From Jatrophihabitans endophyticus (GTDB lineage: Bacteria > Actinomycetota > Actinomycetes > Mycobacteriales > Jatrophihabitantaceae), in contig NZ_FQVU01000001.1 in the NCBI RefSeq assembly GCF_900129455.1, positions 930,001 to 994,000 on the forward strand: a stretch of DNA of 64,000 bases. Reading direction: 5' to 3'. Both the position numbers and the translations under genes were made by a program. Below, piece after piece: positions 33,691-42,400 of the stretch. Positions within the stretch are counted from its first letter, which is position 1. Each line of letters begins with the position of its first letter. The notes under the pieces were generated by a model. It searched no databases. It saw nothing but the letters and a program-made list of their open reading frames with translations, and was not told the origin of the DNA.

Positions 33691-34737
33691 TCAGGAGCGG
33701 GCCGGGTCGATCACCACCGCGCCGGTCGGCGGGGCGTCGCCCATGGTGGCGAGGGCACCGTCGGCGCCGGCGAGCGCGGCCAGCCCGATCTCGCCGGTGA
33801 CGACCCGGTCGGGCCGCAACCGGCCGGCCGCGATCTCGGCCAGCATCGCGGGATAGTCCTGCGCGGCCATGCCGTGGCTGCCGTAGAGCTCGAGCTCCTT
33901 CGCGATGACCGTCGCCATCGGCGTCGCGGTGTCCGCGTCCGCGCCCACCAGGAGCCCGACCTGCACGTGCCGCCCTCGCGGCCGCAGCGCCGCGAGCGCC
34001 GTGCGCAGGATCGTGGCGTCGCCGAGCGCGTCGATCGTGACGTGCGCCCCGCCCCCGGTCAGCTCGGCGAGCCGCGCGGCGGCGTCGGCCGCCGGGATCG
34101 TGTGCCGCGCGCCGACCTCGGCGGCCAGCGCGAGGGCGCGGGCGGAGACGTCGACCGCGACGACCTCCGCACCCCGCGCGGCGGCGATCTGGACGGCCGA
34201 GAGGCCGACCCCGCCGCAGCCGAACACGGCGACGTGGTCGCCCGGACCGACCCGACCGTGCGCGGTGACGGCGCGGTAGGCGGTCGCGAAGCGGCAGCCC
34301 AGTCCCGCGGCGGTGGCGAACGTCAGCTCGTCGGGCAGCGGCACCACGTTGACGTCGGCGCGGGGCACGGCCACCCGCTCGGCGAACGAGCCCCAGCCGG
34401 TGAAGCCCGGTTGGTACTGGTCCTCGCACACCTGCCCGGCGCCGGCCCGGCAGGTCGCGCAGCGGCCGCACGCGCAGACGAACGGGACGGTGACCCGGCT
34501 GCCCACGCGCACGCTGCGGACGTCGGGGCCGACCGCGGCGACGACCCCCGCGAACTCGTGGCCGGGCACGTGCGGCAGGGCGATGTCGGGGTCGTGCCCG
34601 GCCCAGCCGTGCCAGTCGCTGCGACACAGCCCGGTGGCGCGCACCTCGATGACCGCGCCGTCGGCCGGACACGCCGGCTCGGGGACGTCGCGCAGCTGCG
34701 GCGCGGCACCGAACGCCTCGACCAGGACCGCTCTCAT
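33691..34737 (-). CDS. Zinc-dependent alcohol dehydrogenase (MDR family)
   Basis: 348 aa, NAD(P)-dependent medium-chain dehydrogenase. Catalytic zinc ligands: Cys in ATGLCRSDWHGW, GHE in PHVPGHEFAGVV, and a later Cys in TAAGLGCRFATAYRA. Structural zinc cysteines: CACGRCATCRAGAGQVC. Cofactor motif: VAVFGCGGVGLSAVQIAAARGAEVVAVD (GxGGVG, with an acidic residue after the second strand, so NAD is likely). The subgroup resembles the 'GCRFATAYRAV' zinc dehydrogenases. ATG with GGAAGG 7 bases upstream. It is divergent from the amidohydrolase operon, sharing the intergenic region with the 18-bp motif at 34835. Confidence 0.93.
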   Translation of the reverse strand: MRAVLVEAFGAAPQLRDVPEPACPADGAVIEVRATGLCRSDWHGWAGHDPDIALPHVPGHEFAGVVAAVGPDVRSVRVGSRVTVPFVCACGRCATCRAGAGQVCEDQYQPGFTGWGSFAERVAVPRADVNVVPLPDELTFATAAGLGCRFATAYRAVTAHGRVGPGDHVAVFGCGGVGLSAVQIAAARGAEVVAVDVSARALALAAEVGARHTIPAADAAARLAELTGGGAHVTIDALGDATILRTALAALRPRGRHVQVGLLVGADADTATPMATVIAKELELYGSHGMAAQDYPAMLAEIAAGRLRPDRVVTGEIGLAALAGADGALATMGDAPPTGAVVIDPARS

Positions 34738-34806
34738 CACATCGCCTTCCCGCGGGGACTCGCCCGTCGCTCCGCCCGCGGGAACGGGGTACCCGCCGTG
34801 ACCCGG

Positions 34807-34823
34807 CTGCGATACTGTCGCAG
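34807..34823. promoter_or_regulatory. Inverted repeat in the ADH/amidohydrolase divergent promoter
   Basis: CTGCGA-TACTG-TCGCAG, a perfect 6-bp inverted repeat, 12 bp before the 18-bp shared motif. It could be a second regulator site serving the divergent alcohol dehydrogenase gene, or overlap the amidohydrolase promoter (CGATACT looks like a -10). Confidence 0.4.
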
Positions 34824-34834
34824 GTCTTCGCAAC

Positions 34835-34852
34835 TTTCGGAAACCACTGAAA
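34835..34852 (+). promoter_or_regulatory. Shared operator motif, copy A (amidohydrolase operon)
   Basis: TTTCGGAAACCACTGAAA, matching copy B at 45481-45498 (ATTCGGAAGATTCTGAAT) as TTCGGAA-N4-CTGAA with mirrored A/T ends. It ends 19 bp before the chosen amidohydrolase start. Finding the same motif beside a GbsR/MarR gene and in front of the Opp operon suggests one regulator for both operons. Confidence 0.6.
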
Positions 34853-34871
34853 TCTCGTGAAGGGCGTCGTG

Positions 34872-36503
34872 GTGCGGCTCGACCTGGTCCTGCGCAACGC
34901 CGTCGTGCACACCGTCGACCCCGACCGGCCGCGCGCCCACACGGTGGGCGTCCTGCACGGCCGCGTGGTCGCGCTCGACGACGACTGCGCCGGCCTCGCC
35001 GCCCGCACCGAGGTCGACCTCGCCGGCCGGACACTGCTCCCCGGCTTCGTCGACGCCCACAACCACCTCGCGTGGACGGGGCTGGCCGCCGGGTCGGTCG
35101 ACCTCGCCGGCGCCGCCACCGTCGAGGCCGTGCTCGCGCGCATCGGCGACGCCGCGGCGCGCACGAGCACCGACGGCTGGGTGGACGTCGTGGGCTACGA
35201 CCAGCGCCCGCTGGGCCGCCACCTCACCCGGCACGACCTGGACCCCGTCAGCGCCGGGCGGCGCGTGGTCGCGACCCACACGTCCGGTCACGCGAACCTC
35301 GTCAACACCGCCGTGCTGGACACGCTGCCCGCCGAGGTGGCCACCACCGACGACCCCGGCGTCGTCCGCGACGGCGCCGGCCGGCCCACCGGCCTGTTCA
35401 CCGAGGGTGCGACCCGCTTCGTCGCCGCCGTCCGCACGCCGCACGCCCTCGCCGAGCTCACCGACGCGATCGTGACCGCGGCGCGCGGCTGTGCCGCCCA
35501 GGGCGTCACGTTCGTGGCCGAGGCCGGCATCGGCGGCGGGCTGACGTCGCGCTCCCCGCTCGAGGCGCTCGCCTACCAGCGGGCCGTCGAGGAGGGACGC
35601 TTCCGGCTGCGCGCCCAGCTGATGGTCTCGCTCTCGCGGCTCGAGGCCACGAGCGCCCACCCGGCCGACGGCCTCACCCACGCCTTCGCGCTCGGCCTGC
35701 GGACCGGCTTCGGCTCCGACCGGCTCTCCCTCGGCGCCGCGAAGGCGTGGCTGGACGGCGGCATGATGGCGCGTACCGCGGCCCTCACCGAGCCCTACCT
35801 CGACGCCGGCACCGCCACCGCCGCTCGTGGCGAGCTGGCGACCGACCTGGCCGACATCCGCGAACGCGCCCACGCCGCCCACGCCGCGGGCTGGCAGCTC
35901 GCCCTGCACGCCATCGGCGACCGCGCCGTCGACGAGGCCGTCGACATCGTCGAGACCGCGCAACGCGAACGGCCGCGCCCGGACGCGCGGCACCGGATCG
36001 AGCACTGCGGGCTCGTCCGCCCCGACCAGCTCGCCCGCATCGCGGCCGCGGGGATCACCGCGGTCACCCAGCCGACGTTCCTGCACGCCTTCGGCGACGA
36101 CTACGCGGGCATCATGGGTCCGCACCGGGCCCCGTGGCTGTACCGCGGCCGCAGCTACCTCGACGCCGGCGTCCCCGTGGCCGGCAGCTCGGACCGTCCG
36201 GTGGCCGACGGCGCGCCGCTCCGGGGCGTGCAGTTCCTGGTCGACCGTACGACGCACACCGGAAACCGGGTGGGAGAGGACGAGGCGATGACCGTGGCCC
36301 AGGCGATCCACGCGTACACGATGGGCTCGGCGCGGGCGTGCCGGGTCGAGGACCGCGTCGGCAGCATCGCCGTGGGCAAGTACGCCGACCTCGTGGTGCT
36401 CGACGCCGACCCGCACGACGTCGAACCGGCGAGCATCGCGGCGATCCCGATCGCATGCACGGCGGTCGGTGGCGAGGTCGTCCACGGCGGGTGGCCGGCG
36501 TGA
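34872..36503 (+). CDS. YtcJ-type metal-dependent amidohydrolase
   Basis: 543 aa, amidohydrolase family 3. Metal-binding motif DAHNHLAWTG follows GRTLLPGFV; the later conserved pieces are HAIGDRAVDEAVD, RIEHCGLVRPDQLARIAAAGITAVTQPTFL, GSSDRPVADGAPLRGVQ and the C-terminal SIAVGKYADLVVLDADP. Such enzymes hydrolyse N-acyl, amide or imine bonds; the natural substrate is not predictable. Three GTGs compete; 34872 is chosen because GAAGGG stands 7 bases upstream (34869 is next best, and 34857 has no ribosome site). First gene of a three-gene operon with GTGA overlaps. Cytoplasmic. Confidence 0.9.
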   Translation: MRLDLVLRNAVVHTVDPDRPRAHTVGVLHGRVVALDDDCAGLAARTEVDLAGRTLLPGFVDAHNHLAWTGLAAGSVDLAGAATVEAVLARIGDAAARTSTDGWVDVVGYDQRPLGRHLTRHDLDPVSAGRRVVATHTSGHANLVNTAVLDTLPAEVATTDDPGVVRDGAGRPTGLFTEGATRFVAAVRTPHALAELTDAIVTAARGCAAQGVTFVAEAGIGGGLTSRSPLEALAYQRAVEEGRFRLRAQLMVSLSRLEATSAHPADGLTHAFALGLRTGFGSDRLSLGAAKAWLDGGMMARTAALTEPYLDAGTATAARGELATDLADIRERAHAAHAAGWQLALHAIGDRAVDEAVDIVETAQRERPRPDARHRIEHCGLVRPDQLARIAAAGITAVTQPTFLHAFGDDYAGIMGPHRAPWLYRGRSYLDAGVPVAGSSDRPVADGAPLRGVQFLVDRTTHTGNRVGEDEAMTVAQAIHAYTMGSARACRVEDRVGSIAVGKYADLVVLDADPHDVEPASIAAIPIACTAVGGEVVHGGWPA

Positions 36504-37888
36504 CCGCCGGCCCGGCCTCCCGTCACGCCGCCCCCTGGCCCGGGCTCGAGGACTACTACGCGGCGTGGGTCGCGTACCGGCGCTGGTACCAGCGCGTCCC
36601 CGGTGTCCAGCTCGCCCTGCGCCGCCACGGTGACCTCGCGCTGTCGGCCGCCTTCGGCCACGCCGACCTGGCCGCCGGCACCGCGTTGACCGAGGACCAC
36701 CTCTTCCGCATCGCCTCGCACTCCAAGACCCTCGCGGCGGTGCTCGTCCTGCAGCTCGTCGCCGACGGCCGACTGCGCCTCGACGACCGGCTGGGCGAGC
36801 GCGTGCCGGAGCTGGCCGGCGCACCCGTCGCCGACCGCACCGTGGGCGAGCTGCTCGCGCACGGCGGCGGCGTGATCCGCGACAGCGAGGACGGCGACTT
36901 CTGGCAGCTGCACCGTCCCTTCCCCGACCGCGACGAGCTGCTGCGGATCGCGCGGGACGCGAGCGCAGCGACCCTCGACCGCAACGAGCACTTCAAGTAC
37001 TCCAACATCGGCTACGGCCTGCTCGGCCTCGTCCTCGAGGCCGTGACCGGCGAGACCTACCCCGAGCGGCTGGGCAGCCACGTCGCGCGCCCGCTCGGCC
37101 TCGCGAACCTGGGGGGCGAGTTCGACGCCGCCAGGGCCGGCGACTACGCGGCCGGGCACAGCGGTCTGGCGGCCGGCCGGGAACGGCGGGTCATCGAGCA
37201 CGTCGACACCCGCGCGCTCGCCGCCGCCACGGGCAGCTACGCCGACGCGCGGGACCTCACCGCGTTCTTCACCGCCCTGCTGCCCGGGCACCACGACCTG
37301 CTCGACGCCGACTCGCTGCGGCTGCTGCGCCGTCCGCACTGGACGGTCAAGGAGGGCGAGCGACGGTACGCGCTCGGCACCTTCCTCGACCGCATCGCCG
37401 ACACCGACCTGTTCGGCCACACCGGCGGCTACCCCGGTCACATCACGTGCACCTTCGCCGACCCCGCGGCCGGCTGGGTGCTCTCGGTGCTCACCAACGC
37501 GATCGACGGCGCGGCCGGGGCCCTGGCCGGCGGCTTCGTCCGGCTGCGCCGGCTCGCGGCCACCGCCGAGCACGCGACGAGCGACGACGCCGCGGCCCGC
37601 TTCACCGGCCGCTTCGAGTGGCTGTGGGGCGTGCTCGACGTCGCCCGGCTCGACGGTCGGCTGTTCGCGCTGCATCCCGGTGACGCCGATCCGGCCGAGG
37701 GCGCCGCCGCGCTCGAGGTGGTCGACGACCGCACGCTGCGCATCGTCGGCGGTCGCGGCGGCAACTCCTACGGCGAGCTGATGCGCTACGACTTCGCCGC
37801 CGACGGCACGCCGCGCTCGGTCCGCGGTGACAGCGGGATGACGATGACGCCGCTCGACCCGGCGCTGCTCGACCGGCCTGCACAGTGA
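36500..37888 (+). CDS. Serine hydrolase of the beta-lactamase/D-aminopeptidase fold
   Basis: 462 aa. Catalytic triad motifs of the class C/esterase group: S-x-x-K in RIASHSKTLAAVLVLQ, Y-x-N in FKYSNIGYGLLGLVLEAVTGETY, and H-T-G-G in LFGHTGGYPGH. A separate C-terminal domain of about 100 aa (FTGRFEWLWGVLDVARLDGRLFAL... GNSYGELMRYDF) is of the beta-barrel kind found in D-aminopeptidases and related esterases. No signal peptide is seen, so it acts inside the cell on imported or internal amides or esters. GTG start overlapping the amidohydrolase stop. Confidence 0.9.
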   Translation: MTAGPASRHAAPWPGLEDYYAAWVAYRRWYQRVPGVQLALRRHGDLALSAAFGHADLAAGTALTEDHLFRIASHSKTLAAVLVLQLVADGRLRLDDRLGERVPELAGAPVADRTVGELLAHGGGVIRDSEDGDFWQLHRPFPDRDELLRIARDASAATLDRNEHFKYSNIGYGLLGLVLEAVTGETYPERLGSHVARPLGLANLGGEFDAARAGDYAAGHSGLAAGRERRVIEHVDTRALAAATGSYADARDLTAFFTALLPGHHDLLDADSLRLLRRPHWTVKEGERRYALGTFLDRIADTDLFGHTGGYPGHITCTFADPAAGWVLSVLTNAIDGAAGALAGGFVRLRRLAATAEHATSDDAAARFTGRFEWLWGVLDVARLDGRLFALHPGDADPAEGAAALEVVDDRTLRIVGGRGGNSYGELMRYDFAADGTPRSVRGDSGMTMTPLDPALLDRPAQ

Positions 37889-38520
37889 GGCGCAACCGGG
37901 ACTACGCCCCCGACCCGGCACAGCTGGTCGACTGGACCGCCGACCTCGTCCGCGCCCATCCGTTCGTCACGCTCGTGAGCCACCCGGCGAGCGGCCTCGT
38001 CGCGTCCCACTATCCGGTCCTGGTCGAGTCCGCGGGCGAGCGGCTCACGCTGCTCGGTCACGTCGGCCGTCCGGACGACACCGTGCACGAGCTGGGCGCG
38101 CACGAGGTGCTCGTGATCGTGCAGGGGCCGCACGGCTACGTCTCGTCGAGCTGGTACCCCGACCGGTCCCAAGCGGCGGTGCCGACGTGGAACTACGTCA
38201 CCGCGCACCTCACCGGCGTGCCCGAGCTCCTCTCGCCGGAGGAGAACCTGCGCGCCCTCGACCGTCTCGTCGACACCTTCGAGCACCGCGTTTCCGAGCC
38301 CCGCCCCATGGCCGGCACCGAGGTCGACGCCGCCTACGCGGCCCGGATCAGCGCCGGCACCGTCGGCTTCCGCCTCGCCGTCACGCACATCGAGGCCAAG
38401 GACAAGCTCGGCCAGGACAAACCCGCGGCGACCGTCGCCGCGGTGATCGCCGAGCTCGAGGGCGACGGGCCGTACGCCGCTGCGGAGCTCGCCGCACGGA
38501 TGCGCGCCGCCCGCGGGTAG
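37885..38520 (+). CDS. PaiB-like FMN-binding protein
   Basis: 211 aa of the PaiB (FMN-binding negative transcriptional regulator) family, split-barrel fold. Conserved blocks: FVTLVSHPASGLVASHYPVLVE, LLGHVGRPD, VLVIVQGPHGYVSSSWYP, VPTWNYVTAHLTG and GTVGFRLAVTHIEAKDKLGQDKP. In Bacillus PaiB represses degradative genes. Here the last position in a catabolic operon might mean redox chemistry or polyamine-like detoxification instead. GTG start overlapping the previous stop (GTGA). It converges on oppF with 3 bp between stop codons. Confidence 0.9.
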   Translation: MRRNRDYAPDPAQLVDWTADLVRAHPFVTLVSHPASGLVASHYPVLVESAGERLTLLGHVGRPDDTVHELGAHEVLVIVQGPHGYVSSSWYPDRSQAAVPTWNYVTAHLTGVPELLSPEENLRALDRLVDTFEHRVSEPRPMAGTEVDAAYAARISAGTVGFRLAVTHIEAKDKLGQDKPAATVAAVIAELEGDGPYAAAELAARMRAARG

Positions 38521-38523
38521 GGC

Positions 38524-39537
38524 TCACCCCACCGGCGGGGCCGGGTCGGCGAAGTGGCACGCGCTGGGGTGGTCCGAGCCGACCCGCGGTTCGAGCGCGG
38601 GCGCCTCGGTGGCGCAGACGTCCTGCGCCTTCCAGCAGCGGGTGCGGAACGCGCACCCCGACGGCGGGTCGAGCGGGCTCGGCACCTCCCCCTCGAGCAC
38701 GATGCGCCGCCGCGCGCCGCGCGCGCCGGGATCCGGCTCGGCGACGGCCGACAACAGCGCCTGGGTGTACGGGTGGGTGGGCGCGTCGTGCACCTGCTCG
38801 ACCGTCCCGGTCTCGACGATGCGGCCGAGGTACATGACGCCGACGCGGTCGGAGACGTGGCGCACCACCGACAGGTCGTGGGCGATGAACAGGTACGCGA
38901 TGCCGAGGTCGGCCTGGATGTCCTTGAGCAGGTTGACGACCTGCGCCTGCACCGAGACGTCGAGCGCGGACACCGGCTCGTCGAGGACGAGCACGTCCGG
39001 CTGCAGGGCGAGCGCCCGCGCGATGCCGACGCGCTGGCGCTGGCCGCCGGAGAACTGGAACGGGTACCGGCCGGTGTGGGCGGGGTCGAGCCCGACGCGG
39101 GCCATGAGGTCGCGCACCCGGGCCGTCCGCCCGCCCGTCGGAGCGAGATCGGGGTGGATGTCGAGGGGCTCGCCGATGATCTCGCCGATCGTCATGCGCG
39201 GGTTGAGCGAGGTGTAGGGATCCTGCAGCACGATCTGCATGTGCCGGCGGAACGTGCGCAGGTCCGCGCGGCGCAGCCCGAACACGTCGGTCCCCGCGAT
39301 GCTGACGCGGCCGGCGTCCGGCCGGTCCAGGGCGAGGACGAGCTTCGCCAGCGTCGACTTGCCGCAGCCGGACTCCCCCACGAGCCCGAACGTCTCGCCC
39401 CGCCCGATCGACAGGCTGACGCCGTCCACCGCCTTCACCGTGCCGCCGGCACGACGCCGCAGCCCGCCGCCGCGCACCGGGAAGTGACGTACGAGATCGG
39501 CGACCTCGAGCACCGGCTCGCCCCCGGTGGGCGTCAC
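38524..39537 (-). CDS. Oligopeptide ABC transporter ATP-binding protein, OppF/DppF type
   Basis: 337 aa. Walker [19 protein letters not shown]-loop [18 protein letters not shown], signature [15 protein letters not shown], Walker [15 protein letters not shown], switch His [11 protein letters not shown]. The C-terminal cysteine cluster ([20 protein letters not shown]) typical of Opp/Dpp ATPases is present. Last gene of the six-gene minus-strand operon; GTG start overlapping the oppD stop. Confidence 0.96.
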   Translation of the reverse strand: MTPTGGEPVLEVADLVRHFPVRGGGLRRRAGGTVKAVDGVSLSIGRGETFGLVGESGCGKSTLAKLVLALDRPDAGRVSIAGTDVFGLRRADLRTFRRHMQIVLQDPYTSLNPRMTIGEIIGEPLDIHPDLAPTGGRTARVRDLMARVGLDPAHTGRYPFQFSGGQRQRVGIARALALQPDVLVLDEPVSALDVSVQAQVVNLLKDIQADLGIAYLFIAHDLSVVRHVSDRVGVMYLGRIVETGTVEQVHDAPTHPYTQALLSAVAEPDPGARGARRRIVLEGEVPSPLDPPSGCAFRTRCWKAQDVCATEAPALEPRVGSDHPSACHFADPAPPVG

Positions 39538-40568
39538 GACGCGCCGCCGCGGTGCACCGACTCCGCGAAGTGGCAGGCGCTGCGGTGCCCGGGCGCGATC
39601 GCGCGTGCCGGCGGGTCGTCGTGCGTGCAGACGTCCTGCGCCATCGGGCAGCGGGGGTGGAACGCGCAGCCCGACGGCAGGGCGGCGGGCGACGGCGGGC
39701 TGCCCGCGATCGGGGTGAGCCGGCGGCCGCGGGTCGCGACCCGGGGCACCGACCCGAGCAGACCGGCCGTGTAGGGATGACGCGGCGACGCGTAGACCTC
39801 GCGCGCCGTGCCGGTCTCGACGACCCGGCCGGCGTACATGACGGCGATCCGGTCGGCGAGCTCGGCGCTCGCGGCGAGGTCGTGGGTGATAAACAGCAGC
39901 GCCAGGCCGGTCTCGTCGCGCAGGTCGGCGAGCAGCTGCATGATCTGGGCCTGGACGGTGACGTCCAGCGCGGTCGTCGGCTCGTCGGCGATGAGCAGCT
40001 CGGGGCCGAGCGCGAGCGCCGTCGCGATCATGATGCGCTGCCGCATCCCGCCGGAGAGCTGGTGCGGGTAGCTGTCGAAACGGTGGTCGGGGGCGGGGAT
40101 GCCGACGCGCGCCATCAGCTCGACCGCGCGACCACGCGCGTCGCGACGCGACAGGCCGTCGTGCACGCGCAGGACCTCCGCGATCTGTGCCCCGACGCTC
40201 GCCACCGGGTTCAGCGCGGCGAGCGCGTCCTGGAACACCATCGCGACCCGACGCCCGGGCTCGCGCCGACGCTGCGCGCGGGTCCGGCCGACGAGCTCGG
40301 TCCCGCGGAAGCGGACGGCGCCCCGCACCGTCGCCCGGTGCGGGTCCAGCAACCCCATGATCGCCTGCGCGGTCACGCTCTTGCCCGAGCCCGACTCGCC
40401 GAGGACCGCCAGCGTCTCGCCGGCGGCGAGCTCGAAGGAGACCCCCCGCACGGCACGCACGGCGCCGCCCGGCACCGCGAAGTCGACGTGCAGGTCGTGT
40501 ACGACGAGCAGCGGTGCCGTCCCGGGCAGCGGGCCGGTCGGGTGCTCGGTCGTCGTGTCAGTGCTCAT
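39534..40568 (-). CDS. Oligopeptide ABC transporter ATP-binding protein, OppD/DppD type
   Basis: 344 aa. Walker [20 protein letters not shown]-loop [22 protein letters not shown], signature [15 protein letters not shown], Walker [21 protein letters not shown], switch His [28 protein letters not shown], and C-terminal cysteines ([20 protein letters not shown]). ATG at 40568 gives the normal length; the open frame extends to 40601 but overlaps oppC further. It pairs with OppF to drive the permeases OppB/OppC. Confidence 0.96.
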   Translation of the reverse strand: MSTDTTTEHPTGPLPGTAPLLVVHDLHVDFAVPGGAVRAVRGVSFELAAGETLAVLGESGSGKSVTAQAIMGLLDPHRATVRGAVRFRGTELVGRTRAQRRREPGRRVAMVFQDALAALNPVASVGAQIAEVLRVHDGLSRRDARGRAVELMARVGIPAPDHRFDSYPHQLSGGMRQRIMIATALALGPELLIADEPTTALDVTVQAQIMQLLADLRDETGLALLFITHDLAASAELADRIAVMYAGRVVETGTAREVYASPRHPYTAGLLGSVPRVATRGRRLTPIAGSPPSPAALPSGCAFHPRCPMAQDVCTHDDPPARAIAPGHRSACHFAESVHRGGAS

Positions 40569-41478
40569 CGCGGCTCGGATCCAGGACGTCCTCCAGGGCA
40601 TCGCCCAGCACGATGAAGCTGAAGACGGTGACGCTCAGGAACAGCGCCGGGAAGACCAGCAGGTGGGGATGCACCTGGAAGTCGCTCTGCGCGTTCGACA
40701 GCTGCAGCCCCCACGAGATCGCGGGCTGCTGCAGGCCGACCCCGAGGAAGGTGAGCGTCGCCTCGGCCGCGATCACCGCTCCCACGTTCAGCGTGCTGAT
40801 CACGACCACGGGGGCGAGCGCGTTCGGGAGCAGGTGCCTGCGGATGAGGCGCCAGTCGCTCGCGCCGAGGCTGCGCGCCGCGAGGACGTAGTCGTGCTCC
40901 TTCGCGCCGAGCATCGACGCGCGCATGAGCCGGGTCAGCGTCGGCCAGGTGAACAGCGCCAGCGTGGCGGACACCGTCGGCACGCTGTGCGAGCGCAGCG
41001 ACGTGAGCAGCACCAGCGCGCCGAGCAGGAACGGGAAACCGAAGAACACGTCGGCGACGCGGCTGACGACCGCGTCGATCCAGCCGAGGTAGAACGCGGC
41101 GACCGAGCCGAGCACGACCGCGACGACGAAACCGAACAGGCTGGCGAGCAGCCCGATGCCGATCGAGTCGCGGGTGCCGTACAGGACGTTGGCGTAGATG
41201 TCGCAGCCCTGCTTGTCGAATCCGAACGGGTGACCGCTGCGCGGCCCGAGCGTGCTGTCGCCCAGCGCGCACGCGCGGGGGTCACCGTGGCCGAACCACC
41301 CCGCGAAGGCCTGCGGGACGACCGCGATCGCCACCATCAGCAGCACGATCGCGACCGAGACCACGAAGCCCGGACGACGCAGCAGCCGCCGCCGGGCGCT
41401 CCGCGCGAGCTCGGCCCGCCGCTCGCCGTCGCCACCGGCGGCGGTGACCCCCTCGGCCACGGCCACGACGTCAGACAA
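40558..41478 (-). CDS. Oligopeptide ABC transporter permease, OppC/DppC type
   Basis: 306 aa. N-terminal helix (FVVSVAIVLLMVAIAVVPQAF), the family segment HPFGFDKQGCDIYANVLYGTRDSIGIGLLASLFGFVV (variant of FGTDxxGRD), five-helix permease core, coupling loop AARSLGASDWRLIRRHLLPNA. The start at 41478 is TTG with GAGGA 6 bases upstream; GTG at 41466 is the alternative. It overlaps both neighbours (8 and 11 bp). Confidence 0.94.
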   Translation of the reverse strand: MSDVVAVAEGVTAAGGDGERRAELARSARRRLLRRPGFVVSVAIVLLMVAIAVVPQAFAGWFGHGDPRACALGDSTLGPRSGHPFGFDKQGCDIYANVLYGTRDSIGIGLLASLFGFVVAVVLGSVAAFYLGWIDAVVSRVADVFFGFPFLLGALVLLTSLRSHSVPTVSATLALFTWPTLTRLMRASMLGAKEHDYVLAARSLGASDWRLIRRHLLPNALAPVVVISTLNVGAVIAAEATLTFLGVGLQQPAISWGLQLSNAQSDFQVHPHLLVFPALFLSVTVFSFIVLGDALEDVLDPSRDEH

Positions 41479-42397
41479 CGCGGATCCTCGGGTCGAGCAG
41501 GCCGTAGAGCAGGTCGACGGCCAGGTTCAGCAGCAGGAAGATCATGACGAGCGCGGTGGCGACCCCGACGACGACCGTCCCCTGCTGCTGCCGGATCGAG
41601 GTGAAGAGCAGCTGCCCCACGCCGGGCAGGTTGAACACGCCCTCGACCACGACCGTCCCGGCGATGAGGTAGCCGAGGTCGATGGCGACGAACGTCAGGA
41701 TCGGGACGAGCGAGTTGCGCAGCGCGTGCCGCACCACGATGCGCGACCACGGCAGGCTCTTGGCGATCGCCGTCCGCACGTAGTCGGCGTGCAGGCTGCG
41801 GATCATGCTCGAGCGGGTGAGCCGCGCGATGGACGCGGCGCCGACGGCGCCCAGCGCGAAGGCGGGCAGGACGTAGCTCGCCGGCCAGCCGGTCTCGTCG
41901 CCGGCGATCGGGAAGATGCCGGCCTTGACGCCGAGCAGCAGCTGCAGGGCGAACGCGCCGACGAAGGCGGGGATCGAGATGACGCCGACGGAGAGCAGCA
42001 GGACGGTGTGGTCGGTCAGTCGACCCCGCCGCAGGGCGGACACCACGCCGGCCCCGACCCCGAGGACGATCTCGAAGAGCCAGGCCAGCGACGCGAGCTG
42101 CAGCGTCACCGGCCAGCCCTGCCGCATGAGGTCCCACACGCTCTCGCCGTAGAAGTCGGTGCCGAAGTCACCGTGCAGCACGCCCACGAGGTAGCGGCCG
42201 AACTGCTGCCAGAACGGGTCGTCCAGGTGGTACTGCGCACGAATCGCGGCCACGGTGTCCGGGGGCAGTTGCTGGCGCCCGGCCAGGTTGCGGATCGGGT
42301 CGCCCGGCAGCGCGAAGACGGCCAGGTAGATCAGCAGCGTCACGCCGACGAAGACCAGCACGAGCTGGGCGATCCGGCTCAGCACGTAGCGACCCAT
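41471..42397 (-). CDS. Oligopeptide ABC transporter permease, OppB/DppB type
   Basis: 308 aa. Typical opening MGRYVLSRIAQLVLVFVGVTLLIYLAVFALPGDPIRN, then the YHLDDPFWQQFGRYLVGVLHGDFGTDFYGESV periplasmic block, permease core, coupling loop AIAKSLPWSRIVVRHALRN, and end LLYGLLDPRI. Complete. Starts 3 bp after the M14 peptidase gene. Confidence 0.95.
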   Translation of the reverse strand: MGRYVLSRIAQLVLVFVGVTLLIYLAVFALPGDPIRNLAGRQQLPPDTVAAIRAQYHLDDPFWQQFGRYLVGVLHGDFGTDFYGESVWDLMRQGWPVTLQLASLAWLFEIVLGVGAGVVSALRRGRLTDHTVLLLSVGVISIPAFVGAFALQLLLGVKAGIFPIAGDETGWPASYVLPAFALGAVGAASIARLTRSSMIRSLHADYVRTAIAKSLPWSRIVVRHALRNSLVPILTFVAIDLGYLIAGTVVVEGVFNLPGVGQLLFTSIRQQQGTVVVGVATALVMIFLLLNLAVDLLYGLLDPRIRVV

Positions 42398-42400
42398 CGG